Shown in pieces: positions 7,471 through 16,497 of a DNA stretch of 20,890 bases; position 1 is the first letter of the stretch; each line of letters opens with the position of its first letter. Source of the DNA: JARRRL01 sp037380725. GTDB lineage: Bacteria > Pseudomonadota > Gammaproteobacteria > Pseudomonadales > JANQJO01. The notes under the pieces are model-generated. The model had not been told where the DNA came from. It worked only from the letters and a program-made list of their open reading frames with translations, and ran no database searches. The DNA lies in assembly GCA_037380725.1 (NCBI GenBank), contig JARRRL010000076.1:1-20890 (forward strand), in the 5' to 3' direction. A program made the position numbers and the translations under genes.

Positions 7471-8616
7471 GTGAAGCAGTTCATACAAGGTGTCGTGTTG
7501 TGCTGTGTGTTTGTTTTTTCCCTATACACTGTGCAAGGCGCTGAAAAAACCGCTCCTGAGAAAGGGGCATCCGCGACTAAACCCGCTACGCCGGTTCCGG
7601 TTATTGTTTCCGATGTGCAATCGCAAGCCTGGCGCGATGATGTTCAGGCATTGGGTACGACACGAGCAAATGAGACCGTCATCATTACGGCGAGTACAGT
7701 TGAAAAAATCACCGCCATACATTTTGAAGAAGGTCAGCAGGTGGCGGCGGGCGCCCCCTTGATCACCTTGGAGCAAAGTCAGGAACTGGCGCAGCGTCGA
7801 GCCGCGCGAGCACAATGGCTGGAGGCGCAGCAGGCTTATCAACGGGCCAATGATTTAAAAAAGAATCGCGCGCTTTCTGAAGCGTCGGTGCAAGCGCGTT
7901 TGGCAGCGCTGACGCGAGCGGAAGTGCAGGTCGCTGTGATCGATGCGCAATTGGCGGAATTGTCCATTACCGCTCCTTTTGCCGGCACATTGGGCTTGCG
8001 GGAGATCAGCGTGGGGGCTTTGGTTAAGCCGGGGGATCGCATCACGACCTTGGATGATCTCAGTGTGATCAAAGTGGATTTTGAGGTGCCGACGCGGTAT
8101 TTGGATCGCTTACACCCAGGCGCAGTAATAACTGGTACGGTATCGGCGTACCCGAATCGCCTGTTTCACGGTGTAGTACGAGTTCTGAATACGCAGGTGA
8201 ATACGATGACGCGGGCGCTTAAAGTGCGCGCCGTGATTGACAATGAGGAGGCGGTGTTGCGTCCGGGTTTGTTGATGTCCGTGCGATTGCAAGGTCCCGT
8301 TCGTCAGGCGCTCGTGATTCCCGAAGCAGCGGTGTTAAAACGCGGAAAACAAAACGTGGTGTTTGCCTTGTCCATGAGCGCTGAGCCCGAATCGGATGCG
8401 GCCCTCAGTGTGGAGCAACGAACGGTGCAATTGGGATCGCGGCGTCAAGGCGTTGTGGAAGTGTTGGCGGGCTTAACGGCGGATGACACGATTGTGGTGC
8501 ATGGGGTCAATAAATTGCGCTCCGGTGCAGAGGTGATGGTGCGCGCGCGTCAAACGCACGATGAACCTTTGTCGCAATTGTTGGCCAAGCCGCAGGATGC
8601 GCAGGAGCCTGAATGA
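7471..8616 (+). CDS. RND efflux periplasmic adaptor (HlyD/MFP family)
   Basis: This is a membrane fusion protein linking an inner-membrane RND pump to the outer-membrane channel. An upstream in-frame ATG at 7447 lacks a ribosome binding site. The GTG at 7471 follows AGGAGG by 7 nt and gives a proper signal peptide (MKQFIQGVVLCCVFVFSLYT, cleavage probably near VQGA), so it is preferred: 381 residues. After an Ala/Pro-rich linker come the lipoyl half-motif at about 80-105 (HFEEGQQVAAGAPLITLE), an alpha-helical hairpin rich in Ala, Gln and Arg, the second lipoyl half (ITAPFAGTLGLREISVG), and a beta-barrel region. Its TGA overlaps the ATG of the permease. Substrate cannot be predicted. Confidence 0.92.
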   Translation: MKQFIQGVVLCCVFVFSLYTVQGAEKTAPEKGASATKPATPVPVIVSDVQSQAWRDDVQALGTTRANETVIITASTVEKITAIHFEEGQQVAAGAPLITLEQSQELAQRRAARAQWLEAQQAYQRANDLKKNRALSEASVQARLAALTRAEVQVAVIDAQLAELSITAPFAGTLGLREISVGALVKPGDRITTLDDLSVIKVDFEVPTRYLDRLHPGAVITGTVSAYPNRLFHGVVRVLNTQVNTMTRALKVRAVIDNEEAVLRPGLLMSVRLQGPVRQALVIPEAAVLKRGKQNVVFALSMSAEPESDAALSVEQRTVQLGSRRQGVVEVLAGLTADDTIVVHGVNKLRSGAEVMVRARQTHDEPLSQLLAKPQDAQEPE

Positions 8617-11600
8617 TGCTGTTGACAGATATTGCGGTCAAAAGACCGGTTTTTGCGTCGGTACTGTCGTTGCTGCTGATGGCTTTTGGTGTGGTGTCTT
8701 TTTTTAAACTGCCGTTGCGTGAGTATCCCGACATTGACCCGCCTGTGGTAACGGTGGATACGGATTATCGCGGTGCTTCATCCAATGTGGTTGAAACGCG
8801 CATTACGAAGGTGATTGAGGATCGCATCTCGGGTATTGAAGGCATTAAATTTATTTCTTCCAGCTCTCAGGATGGTCGTTCACGCATCACGATTGAATTT
8901 GACGTTGAGCGAGATATTGAAGCAGCGACGAACGATGTGCGGGATCGGGTATCGGGCGTAGTGGATAATTTACCCGAGGAGGCGGATGCACCCGATATTC
9001 AAAAAGCAGATTCCAGTGATGACGTCATTGTGTGGCTCAACCTCACCAGTGACCGCCTGGACACCCTGGCCTTGAGTGACTATGCCAAACGTTATTTAGA
9101 AGATCGTTTTTCGGTGTTGCCAGGGGTGGCGCGGGTGCGCGTGGGCGGCGGTTTATCGTATGCCATGCGGGTGTGGCTCAATCGAGATGCTTTGGCGGCG
9201 CGTCAACTGACGGTGACGGATGTTGAATCGGCCTTGCGTGCGGAGAATCTGGAATTACCGGCGGGCAGTTTGGAATCGACAGATACGCAGTTTACCGTAC
9301 GGATCGAGCGTGTGTATAAGACGCCAGACGATTTTCGACGCTTGGTGGTATCTGGATCGGGCGATGCCGTGGTGTACCTGGGAGACGTGGCGCGCGTTGA
9401 ACGGGGTGCTGTGGAAAAGCGGACGTTTTTCCGCGGTAACGGTGAGCCCATGGTGGGGATTGGTATTATTAAGCAGTCGAAAGCCAACACCATTGCGGTG
9501 GCGCAGGCGGCCATCGATTTGGCTGAACGATTGGGGGCGGATTTACCGGAAGGTATGGCCCTGCGTAATTCGTATGACACCTCGGTTTTCATTCGCAATG
9601 CGATTGCGGAGGTGTATAAAACCTTGGGCATCGCCATCGTGCTGGTGGTCACGGTCATTTATCTGTTTTTGGGGAGCATGCGCGCCATGTTGGTGCCAGC
9701 GGTGACCGTGCCGGTGGCGCTGATCGCGACGTTTACGGTGCTCTGGGCCTTGGGCTTATCCATTAATTTATTGACGTTATTAGCATTGGTGTTGGCGATT
9801 GGTTTGGTCGTGGACGACGCGATCGTGGTGTTGGAAAACATTCATCGGCGCATTGAGTCGGGCGAACCGCCACTGAGCGCGTCGTTTTATGGCGTTCGAC
9901 AAGTCAGTTTTGCGGTGGTGGCGACCACGGTGGTGTTGGTGGCGGTTTTTTTACCGATTACGTTTTTAGAGGGTAATTTAGGACGTTTGTTCTCGGAATT
10001 TTCCATTACCTTGGCGGCAGCGGTGTCCTTGTCGACCTTGGTGGCGCTGACGGCCTGTCCGGTTATCGCGTCGATTGTGCTGCGGCCTCATCAAGCGAGC
10101 GTGTGGGGAGATCGGGTACAGCGGATGTTGACGCGTTTTCAAGGCGTGTATCGGAGTGCGCTGATCGCGTGTTTAAAACGAAAGCCCTTGGTATTAACGG
10201 TGTTTGCTGGGATCCTGGCTAGCAGTTTCTGGTTGTTTCAGCACGTGCCCACTGAATACGCGCCCCGAGAAGATCGAGGCGCTTTTTTTATCATAGTGAA
10301 CGGGCCGGAAGGGGCGAGTTTTCATTTCATTGAAGAATACATGACGGTGGTGGAAGAGCGATTAATGCCGTATGTGGAAAACGGCGAATTCAACCGCCTA
10401 CTGATACGGGCACCGCGTTCATTTGGGACCTTATCCAGTTTTAATACGGGCATGGTGATTGTGGTGTTGAACGATTGGGCCTTGCGTCGACCCGGTTTTC
10501 AAATCATGCGCGAAGTGGCGGAAAAACTGCGTGATTTGCCGGGGGTGCGCGCGTTTCCGGTGATGCGGCAGGGCTTGGGAGGCGGTGTTGCCAAGCCCGT
10601 TCAATTTGTGCTGGGGGGTGGGACCTTTGAAGAATTAGCGCAGTGGCGGGATCTGATTCTGGCGCAATTGGAAGCGAATAATCCGGGGTTGATCGATGTG
10701 GATAGTGATTATGATGAAACCAAGCCACAACTGCGCATTGAAATTGATACGGCGCGTGCTGGGGATTTGGGCGTCAGTGTGACAGCGGTGGGGCGCACGC
10801 TTGAGACCTTATTGGGATCACGTCGGGTGACCACCTACCTTGAGCAAGGTGAAGAATATGATGTGTTGCTGGAAGGTGAACGCGATCAGTATCGTACGCC
10901 GACGGATATGGAGAATATTTACGTGCGCGCCGATCGCACGGGGGAATTGATCCCGCTGGCCAGTGTGGTTCGCCTCCATGAAACGTCGGGACCCGCTGCC
11001 TTGAATCGGTATAACCGTACACGGTCAATTACGATTGAGGCGGGCTTAGCGCCGGGTTTGTCCTTGGGGGAAGCTTTGGATCATCTGCGTGCTTTGGTGC
11101 GTACGCATTTGCCTGCGCAGGCGGTGGTGGATTACCGAGGGGAGTCCTTGGATTATCAATCCAGCGGTTCGTCATTGGGTTTTGTTTTTATACTGGGTTT
11201 TGTGGTGGTGTTTCTGGTGTTGGCGGCGCAATTTGAAAGTTTTGTGCATCCTTTTGTGATTATTTTGACCGTGCCCTTGGCCATCGCGGGTGCGTTGTTG
11301 GGCTTATATTGTGCGGGGTATTCGCTCAACGTATACACGCAAATTGGTTTGATTATGCTCATTGGCTTAGCGGCCAAGAATGGTATTTTGATCGTTGAAT
11401 TTGTGAATCAATTGCGGGATGCGGGGTATGCCTTTCAAGAGGCGCTCTTGACGGCGGCGACGCAGCGTTTGCGCCCGATTGTGATGACGGGCATTACGAC
11501 GGTGGTGGGGGCTGTGCCGCTGATTGTATCGAGTGGCGCGGGGGCGGAGACGCGCGCAGCAATTGGTGTGGTGATTGTCACGGGTGTGATGGCAGCCACT

Positions 11601-11753
11601 TTTTTTACCTTATTTATTGTGCCGGTGGCGTACGATTTCTTGGCGCGTCAAACGGGGTCGCCGGAGCGCGTCAGTCGTCAATTGGCAAAAGAGCAGCGCG
11701 CCTTGCGTCTGTCTGAGAATCGGCAGACTGAGAAACAGGATGTTGAGTTATGA
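8613..11753 (+). CDS. RND-family proton-driven efflux permease (HAE1 type)
   Basis: The 1046-residue inner-membrane transporter has the AcrB/MexF/MdtB layout: one N-terminal helix (from about residue 10), a large periplasmic loop, six helices from about 335, a second loop, and five C-terminal helices. The proton-relay residues are visible: D401-D402 in GLVVDDAIVVLEN (TM4), K922 in GLAAKNGILIVEF, and R954 in TQRLRPIVMTG. Together these indicate an active pump. The gene starts with ATGATG overlapping the adaptor stop. AGGAG lies 5 nt from the first ATG and 8 nt from the second (8616). Its stop overlaps the next start (ATGA). HAE1 pumps export drugs, dyes, detergents or solvents, and the substrate is not readable from sequence. 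Confidence 0.95.
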   Translation: MMLLTDIAVKRPVFASVLSLLLMAFGVVSFFKLPLREYPDIDPPVVTVDTDYRGASSNVVETRITKVIEDRISGIEGIKFISSSSQDGRSRITIEFDVERDIEAATNDVRDRVSGVVDNLPEEADAPDIQKADSSDDVIVWLNLTSDRLDTLALSDYAKRYLEDRFSVLPGVARVRVGGGLSYAMRVWLNRDALAARQLTVTDVESALRAENLELPAGSLESTDTQFTVRIERVYKTPDDFRRLVVSGSGDAVVYLGDVARVERGAVEKRTFFRGNGEPMVGIGIIKQSKANTIAVAQAAIDLAERLGADLPEGMALRNSYDTSVFIRNAIAEVYKTLGIAIVLVVTVIYLFLGSMRAMLVPAVTVPVALIATFTVLWALGLSINLLTLLALVLAIGLVVDDAIVVLENIHRRIESGEPPLSASFYGVRQVSFAVVATTVVLVAVFLPITFLEGNLGRLFSEFSITLAAAVSLSTLVALTACPVIASIVLRPHQASVWGDRVQRMLTRFQGVYRSALIACLKRKPLVLTVFAGILASSFWLFQHVPTEYAPREDRGAFFIIVNGPEGASFHFIEEYMTVVEERLMPYVENGEFNRLLIRAPRSFGTLSSFNTGMVIVVLNDWALRRPGFQIMREVAEKLRDLPGVRAFPVMRQGLGGGVAKPVQFVLGGGTFEELAQWRDLILAQLEANNPGLIDVDSDYDETKPQLRIEIDTARAGDLGVSVTAVGRTLETLLGSRRVTTYLEQGEEYDVLLEGERDQYRTPTDMENIYVRADRTGELIPLASVVRLHETSGPAALNRYNRTRSITIEAGLAPGLSLGEALDHLRALVRTHLPAQAVVDYRGESLDYQSSGSSLGFVFILGFVVVFLVLAAQFESFVHPFVIILTVPLAIAGALLGLYCAGYSLNVYTQIGLIMLIGLAAKNGILIVEFVNQLRDAGYAFQEALLTAATQRLRPIVMTGITTVVGAVPLIVSSGAGAETRAAIGVVIVTGVMAATFFTLFIVPVAYDFLARQTGSPERVSRQLAKEQRALRLSENRQTEKQDVEL

Positions 11754-13303
11754 GCTGCTGGCTGATGAGGTGGTGGCATCGTGGTGTGAGGCATCGGGGT
11801 GTATGCCATCGTGGCGGGTGGGGCGCGAGCACTGTGTTGGTGGTCTTGGCGTTGCCGATGTTGGGGTGTTGGTCTGTTGTTGACACACAAGTGCCCCAGG
11901 CCGATCCGATCGATATACCCGTGCGTTGGCGTGAGGGTGAACGTGCCGACGTGCGTCATGCGGTCCGCATTCCGGCAATCAATCCTTCACATCAAAATAT
12001 GACACAACATCTTGCGAGCGTGGCGTGGTGGCGAATTTTTAATGATGAAACGTTGAATACGCTGGTCGCGCGTGCATTGGCGCAAAATTGGGATGTGCAT
12101 ACGGCGTGGCTGCGCGTGGAGGAAGCGCAAGCGTTGACGCGTGCTTTACGTCGAGATCGGAAGCCAAATGTGGCGTTCAATATGGCGGGTGAGCGAACAC
12201 GCCGTACGACGACGAACTCGAATCCAGGTGCGAGCGTGCTGCGTTCGGATTTCAGCACTGATGTGGGATTAAGTTGGCAATTGGATTGGTTTAATCAAAA
12301 GGCGCAAGCCATACAGGGGCGTGAAGCTGAAGAAAAAGTAGCCGAAGCTGAGGCGCAGGGCGTGGTGTTGGCGACGGTAGTGGAAGTGGTGAAAAGTTAT
12401 TATACGTATCGGGGTTTGCAAGAACGTTTACGGATTGCGGTGCAAAATACCGAATTGCTCAAAACGGCTGTGGGTTTAATTCAAGCACGCTATGCGGTGG
12501 GTGAAGTCAGTGAATTTGATGTGGTGCGTGGTCAGGGCGCCTATCAGTCGAGTCGGGCGCGCGTGCCAGAATTAATGGGGGCTTTGCGAGCGAGCGCACA
12601 GGGTTTGAGTGTGCTGCTGGGGGACGCACCGGGCGCATTGGAAGACGTGTTGCGGGATGAGGTGGCGTTGCCAACCTTGAGTTTTGTGTTGGATTTGGGG
12701 CAACCTGCGGATGTGTTAACGCAGCGACCCGATATTGCGCGTGCGGAGGCACAGGTGCTGGTGAATCTGGCTGAACACGGCGTAGCGGTGGCGGATTTGT
12801 ACCCGAAGCTACGGCTTGATGCATTGCTGGGTCTGGATGCCGCCAGGGTGAGTGATGTGTTCACGGGGCGCAGCAGAGTCTGGTCTGTAGGCACTTTTTT
12901 GAATTGGCCTTTATTGGATCAGCGTACGCGCGGTGCGTTGGTTGAGGCGGCGCGCCATCGTTTGTCCGCGTCGTTGCTGGCGTATGAGGCGCTTGTGTTG
13001 CGAGCGCTGGCCACGGTAGAAAGTACTATTGCGACGTATGCGCAGGCTCGAGAGACCTGTGTACGGTATCGTGAGGTGGTGACAAGTCAGCAGCGAGCGC
13101 ATGAGTTGGCTTTGGAACTTTACGAGGTGGGCGAAATTGATTATTTATCTCTGATTGATGCAGAGCGTGAGTTGGTGTCCAGTCAGGACGAGTGGGCATT
13201 GGCGCGGATAGATGCTTTAGTGCTGTTGGCGAATTTGTACGGTGAATTGGGTGGTGGGTGGCGCGCTGTGGCCGCGACTGGGACAGCCGAGTCAGGTCTT
13301 TGA
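11750..13303 (+). CDS. RND efflux outer-membrane lipoprotein channel (NodT/OprM family)
   Basis: The 517-residue product is a TolC-like outer-membrane factor completing the tripartite pump. Near the N-terminus a hydrophobic stretch ends in LPMLGC, an acceptable lipobox with the lipidated cysteine at C40. Two outer-membrane-efflux repeats follow, with family motifs WWRIFNDETLNTLVARAL (about 93-110) and DVLTQRPDIARAEAQV (about 320-336). The start overlaps the permease stop (ATGA) and the ribosome binding site is weak (AGGA about 10 nt upstream), suggesting translational coupling. The first 24 residues are unusually long and Arg/His-rich for a signal peptide and hold a threefold HRG[VG] repeat. 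M6 is an alternative start. Confidence 0.92.
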   Translation: MSCWLMRWWHRGVRHRGVCHRGGWGASTVLVVLALPMLGCWSVVDTQVPQADPIDIPVRWREGERADVRHAVRIPAINPSHQNMTQHLASVAWWRIFNDETLNTLVARALAQNWDVHTAWLRVEEAQALTRALRRDRKPNVAFNMAGERTRRTTTNSNPGASVLRSDFSTDVGLSWQLDWFNQKAQAIQGREAEEKVAEAEAQGVVLATVVEVVKSYYTYRGLQERLRIAVQNTELLKTAVGLIQARYAVGEVSEFDVVRGQGAYQSSRARVPELMGALRASAQGLSVLLGDAPGALEDVLRDEVALPTLSFVLDLGQPADVLTQRPDIARAEAQVLVNLAEHGVAVADLYPKLRLDALLGLDAARVSDVFTGRSRVWSVGTFLNWPLLDQRTRGALVEAARHRLSASLLAYEALVLRALATVESTIATYAQARETCVRYREVVTSQQRAHELALELYEVGEIDYLSLIDAERELVSSQDEWALARIDALVLLANLYGELGGGWRAVAATGTAESGL

Positions 13304-13419
13304 TTTATGACGAGTCCAAAACCTGAGGTTCGACTGTTTTATGCGTTGAATCGCGATGGGAAAGCGTGATGAATTGGCGGTCACGACGAACAGGCGTAAT
13401 GAAACGGGAGAGCAAGGTG

Positions 13420-15012
13420 ATGTCTGGTGATCTGGATTGGTGGCGTGGTGCGGTGATTTATCAAATTTATCCGCGTAGTTTTTTTGATTCCAACGGTGAT
13501 GGAGACGGTGATCTGCCAGGGGTGACGTCCAAAATGGACTATATCGCGAGCTTGGGGGTTGATGCGATATGGCTGTCTCCTTTTTTTACGTCTCCCATGA
13601 AAGACATGGGGTATGACATCTCTGACTATCGGAATGTGGATCCGCGTTTTGGCACCTTGACTGATGTTGATGTAATGATCGCTGCCGCGCATCAGCGTGG
13701 TATTAAAGTGATTATTGATCAAGTATTAAATCACACCTCGGACCAGCATCCGTGGTTTGAAGAAAGTCGTCGCTCTCGTCATAACCCAAAGTCTGATTGG
13801 TATGTTTGGGCGGACCCCAAGATGGATGGTACGGTACCCAATAATTGGTTGTCGGTTTTTGGCGGATCATCGTGGCAATGGGACAGTCGTCGTCGCCAAT
13901 ATTATTTACACAATTTTCTCAGTAGTCAGCCCGATCTGAATTTTCATAATCCAGAGGTTGTGGAACAATTGCTCAGTGATATGACCTTTTGGTTGGAGCG
14001 TGGCGTGGATGGTTTTCGGCTCGATGCCATTGATTTTTGCTACTACGATCTGCATCTGCGGGACAATCCCTCTAAGTTAGCTGATGAAGTGGTGATGGTC
14101 GAAGAGCTGGGGGTTGCTTTGGGGGCTGGTAGAGAGAATCCGTATACTTATCAACATCATTTGTACGATAAAACCTGCCCGGAAAATTTACTTTTTTTGG
14201 CGAAAGTGCGAAAACTGATGGATAAATATCCGGGGGTGACCACGATTGGTGAGCTGGGTGGCGATGGCGCTTTGGAAACCATGGGGCAGTATACCTCGGG
14301 GAATGATAAATTACACATGGCGTATACGTTTGAATTGGTGACGCCTCGGAACGACGTTGCGTATTTGCGTTCCACCATTGAGAAAACGGAAATCGAAATA
14401 AAGGATGGTTGGCCTTGTTGGACAATTGGAAATCACGATTGCATGCGGGTGGCGACGCGTTGGTCGTCACCCGCTGTTGATGATCAGCTCCGTCAAGAGC
14501 GGCTCCGGGTTTATGCCGTTTTGCTGTTAACCTTACGTGGCAGTGTGTGCATTTATCAGGGTGAGGAGCTTGGTTTGGAGGAAGCGGATCTGGCCTATGA
14601 AGATTTGGTGGATCCTTTTGGCTTGGCGTTTTGGCCTGAATTCAAAGGGCGTGATGGGTGTCGTACGCCAATGCCTTATCGGGCTGATGCGGTTAATGTA
14701 CAAGAGGATAATCCAGAGTCATTGTTGAACGCCTACCGCACATTTTTGAGGTGGCGGCGTGGACAAAAAATTTTACTAAAAGGCGCCATTACCGTTCACG
14801 ATGCTTGCAAAAATGTTTTGTTGTTTGAGCGTTCTTATGAAGGGAAGCGCCTGCTGGTGGCCTTGAATTTTTCGAATCAAGCGGAGACCTTAGCGATTCC
14901 AGGAACGATCGAGTCATCCGTTTCCGAGCTATTTTTGATGCGTGCTGAGTGGGGCGACCATCAGGTATGCTTGCCGCCCTATGGTATTGGGATGGCGTGG
15001 TTGAAACGCTAG
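13420..15012 (+). CDS. GH13 alpha-glucosidase (oligosaccharide hydrolase, Halomonas HaG-like)
   Basis: This is a glycoside hydrolase family 13 enzyme resembling the GH13_23 alpha-glucosidases, which release glucose from short alpha-glucosides. With the start at 13420 it has 530 residues. The (beta/alpha)8 signatures are present: VIYQIYPRSF near the N-terminus, DQVLNH (region I), GFRLDAIDF with nucleophile D202, TIGELGGDG with acid/base E278, and GNHD with transition-state stabiliser D340. No signal peptide is seen, so it is cytoplasmic. The frame is open back to GTG 13366, with other ATGs at 13369 and 13399. ATG 13420 is chosen because GGGAG lies 9 nt upstream and family homology begins just after it. 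It starts 116 bp after the pump operon and may be read from it. No sugar transporter is in view. Confidence 0.92.
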   Translation: MSGDLDWWRGAVIYQIYPRSFFDSNGDGDGDLPGVTSKMDYIASLGVDAIWLSPFFTSPMKDMGYDISDYRNVDPRFGTLTDVDVMIAAAHQRGIKVIIDQVLNHTSDQHPWFEESRRSRHNPKSDWYVWADPKMDGTVPNNWLSVFGGSSWQWDSRRRQYYLHNFLSSQPDLNFHNPEVVEQLLSDMTFWLERGVDGFRLDAIDFCYYDLHLRDNPSKLADEVVMVEELGVALGAGRENPYTYQHHLYDKTCPENLLFLAKVRKLMDKYPGVTTIGELGGDGALETMGQYTSGNDKLHMAYTFELVTPRNDVAYLRSTIEKTEIEIKDGWPCWTIGNHDCMRVATRWSSPAVDDQLRQERLRVYAVLLLTLRGSVCIYQGEELGLEEADLAYEDLVDPFGLAFWPEFKGRDGCRTPMPYRADAVNVQEDNPESLLNAYRTFLRWRRGQKILLKGAITVHDACKNVLLFERSYEGKRLLVALNFSNQAETLAIPGTIESSVSELFLMRAEWGDHQVCLPPYGIGMAWLKR

Positions 15013-15423
15013 TCTCGAATTCGTTGGCATTCAAATCTCCACACTTTGCTATCTTCACTTTTACCGCTGTCTTCACTTTTACTGTTAAAAGGGGAGGGTG
15101 TTCTGCCCTCCTCCGCCTAACATCTCCTATCCCTGCTAAAGCGATTGCGTTGCTAAAAGCCCAGCCGTGGGTAATGTGCGCACAATGGCTTGATTCCATC
15201 AGCGTTTTATACTTCTTAATGTGTGTGATGAGTAATTCTGCGTTGCTAATTGTTCATTATATGTAATAATGTCGCCCGATTTTGGTGAGGCCTGAATCCC
15301 TTTTCGTCAACCGAGATGGTGAGGGTATCCGAAATTCAACCTACTAAAAGCTAAAGCAAAGCGGCGATGTACAACAGTGTACATGCGTTGATCATAAAAA
15401 GACCAACAAGAAGGGTGGGGAAA
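15013..15423. other. 411-bp stretch without a clear gene, containing short repeats and a hairpin
   Basis: No convincing coding region is seen. It holds an 18-bp-period repeat (TCTTCACTTTTAC at 15052-15064 and 15070-15082, with a weaker third copy just upstream), a GC-rich hairpin at 15091-15113 (GGGGAGGG against CCCTCCTC, one G-T pair, 7-nt loop), a perfect palindrome TGTGCGCACA at 15175-15184, and GCGTTGCTAA twice (15147 and 15240). The hairpin lacks a T-run on the plus strand but is followed by CTTTTAACAG on the minus strand. A minus-strand ORF crossing this region repeats VKVK[TI]A but also overlaps the glucosidase gene antisense, so it is probably not real. It may be a dispersed intergenic repeat plus the promoter of the RING gene. 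Confidence 0.5.
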
Positions 15424-16497
15424 ATGATTGGAAATAGTGACTTCGTTACAAGCACAAACTTGCCGGGCAGTCCTCCGAATTCTCCCAGTTCACCAGCCGT
15501 GACGCAGCGTTCTCAAGAGGTTGGGGATTGTCCGATCTGCCTGGATGCCTTGGATGAAGAAAACGGTCGTTTAGCTAGTGTAGAACCGTGTGATCACACG
15601 TACCACGTCCCATGTATTGGCCAGCATATAAATAAAATAGATTCAGACATTAGATGTCCTATGTGTCGAGGGAGCATTTCCTTGCGGAAGCGACTCTCGA
15701 TTATTAAAGCGCTCAAAGAGGAAGTCGATCAGCCAACCGTAGAACCGAATAATGTGGATTCGAATGGCGTGGAACCGAATGGCGTGGATCTGAATGCATC
15801 GACTGTGAACTGGCGTCGCTCAGTTACCGGGTATATACGTCGCGGTTTCTTACGCTCATTACTCAGTACTGGATTAGGTACGCTGGGTGGTGGGATTCTT
15901 AGCGATGATCGCAGATTAGGCACCAATCCACTCTCTATTGCCTTGGCTTCCTTTCTGGGGTCAGGGATAACCTCTTGGTTACCCGAATTTCTAAATCGAA
16001 GTGAAATGGATTTAATACAATTTGCATTGAGATATGCCTCCGTGACCGCCAACCCAGTCCTGGGGAATCTGCTCATGAATCAAATCGACGCCAGACACCT
16101 CACTACAGCTGCGGCAGCGGGTGCGGTTGGTTCCCTGTTTGGTGTGTTGGTTAATATTCCTGTTGCTTTCAGCATTGAGGAGGCTTCTTCGAGTAATAAT
16201 ACCGGTAATGAGGCGGATCGGGTAGACGGTTTTTATCGTGGTGTAGAAGAAGGGCTTAGCTTGTGGGAGAAGGCGGATCGCGATCGTTCTCCATCTATAT
16301 CGGACACGGAGCGGAATGAATTGATCAGGAAGGTGAAGTCGGAAAATAGTTATAAAGAGCAGAGCCAAGCATATAAAGATAAATTTTTAATCGGTTTTAG
16401 AAAAGGATTAGAAGATGGGTATAAAGAAGCTGTGTCCGCGAACGAGGCGATGCCAGCCACTTCGCCAAGCGAGGTAGTCCGCCTTCAACAAGCTTGA
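15424..16497 (+). CDS. RING-H2 zinc-finger protein with hydrophobic segments, candidate secreted ubiquitin ligase
   Basis: The 357-residue product contains a complete eukaryotic-type RING-H2 finger: C36, C39, C56, H58, H61, C64, C78 and C81, spaced C-X2-C-X16-C-X1-H-X2-H-X2-C-X13-C-X2-C. RING fingers recruit ubiquitin-charged E2 enzymes, which bacteria normally lack, so action inside a eukaryotic host is inferred. A Ser/Pro-rich N-terminus precedes it. Four copies of a 5-residue V-[ED]-x-N-x repeat follow at residues 106-125. Then come Gly/Ala-rich hydrophobic stretches at about 141-160, 169-185 and 228-251 that may enter membranes, and a charged C-terminus. No Sec signal peptide is seen. ATG 15424 follows AAGGG by 8 nt, while the in-frame ATG at 15367 lacks a ribosome binding site. 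An ankyrin-like fragment continues in frame after the stop. Ligase activity and secretion are unproven. Confidence 0.82.
   Translation: MIGNSDFVTSTNLPGSPPNSPSSPAVTQRSQEVGDCPICLDALDEENGRLASVEPCDHTYHVPCIGQHINKIDSDIRCPMCRGSISLRKRLSIIKALKEEVDQPTVEPNNVDSNGVEPNGVDLNASTVNWRRSVTGYIRRGFLRSLLSTGLGTLGGGILSDDRRLGTNPLSIALASFLGSGITSWLPEFLNRSEMDLIQFALRYASVTANPVLGNLLMNQIDARHLTTAAAAGAVGSLFGVLVNIPVAFSIEEASSSNNTGNEADRVDGFYRGVEEGLSLWEKADRDRSPSISDTERNELIRKVKSENSYKEQSQAYKDKFLIGFRKGLEDGYKEAVSANEAMPATSPSEVVRLQQA
15739..15798 (+). repeat. Four tandem 15-bp repeats inside the RING gene
   Basis: Four in-frame 15-bp units encode VEPNN, VDSNG, VEPNG and VDLNA. Units 2 and 3 are most alike at the DNA level. They form a polar linker between the RING finger and the hydrophobic part. 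Such repeats can expand or contract by slippage. Confidence 0.85.

Noticed and set aside
14789..15199. Minus-strand ORF of 136 codons with VKVK[TI]A repeats
   Set aside because: About 220 bp lie antisense to the glucosidase 3' end, the N-terminal half covers low-complexity repeats, and no ribosome binding site or family is evident. The repeats are described as part of the gap instead.
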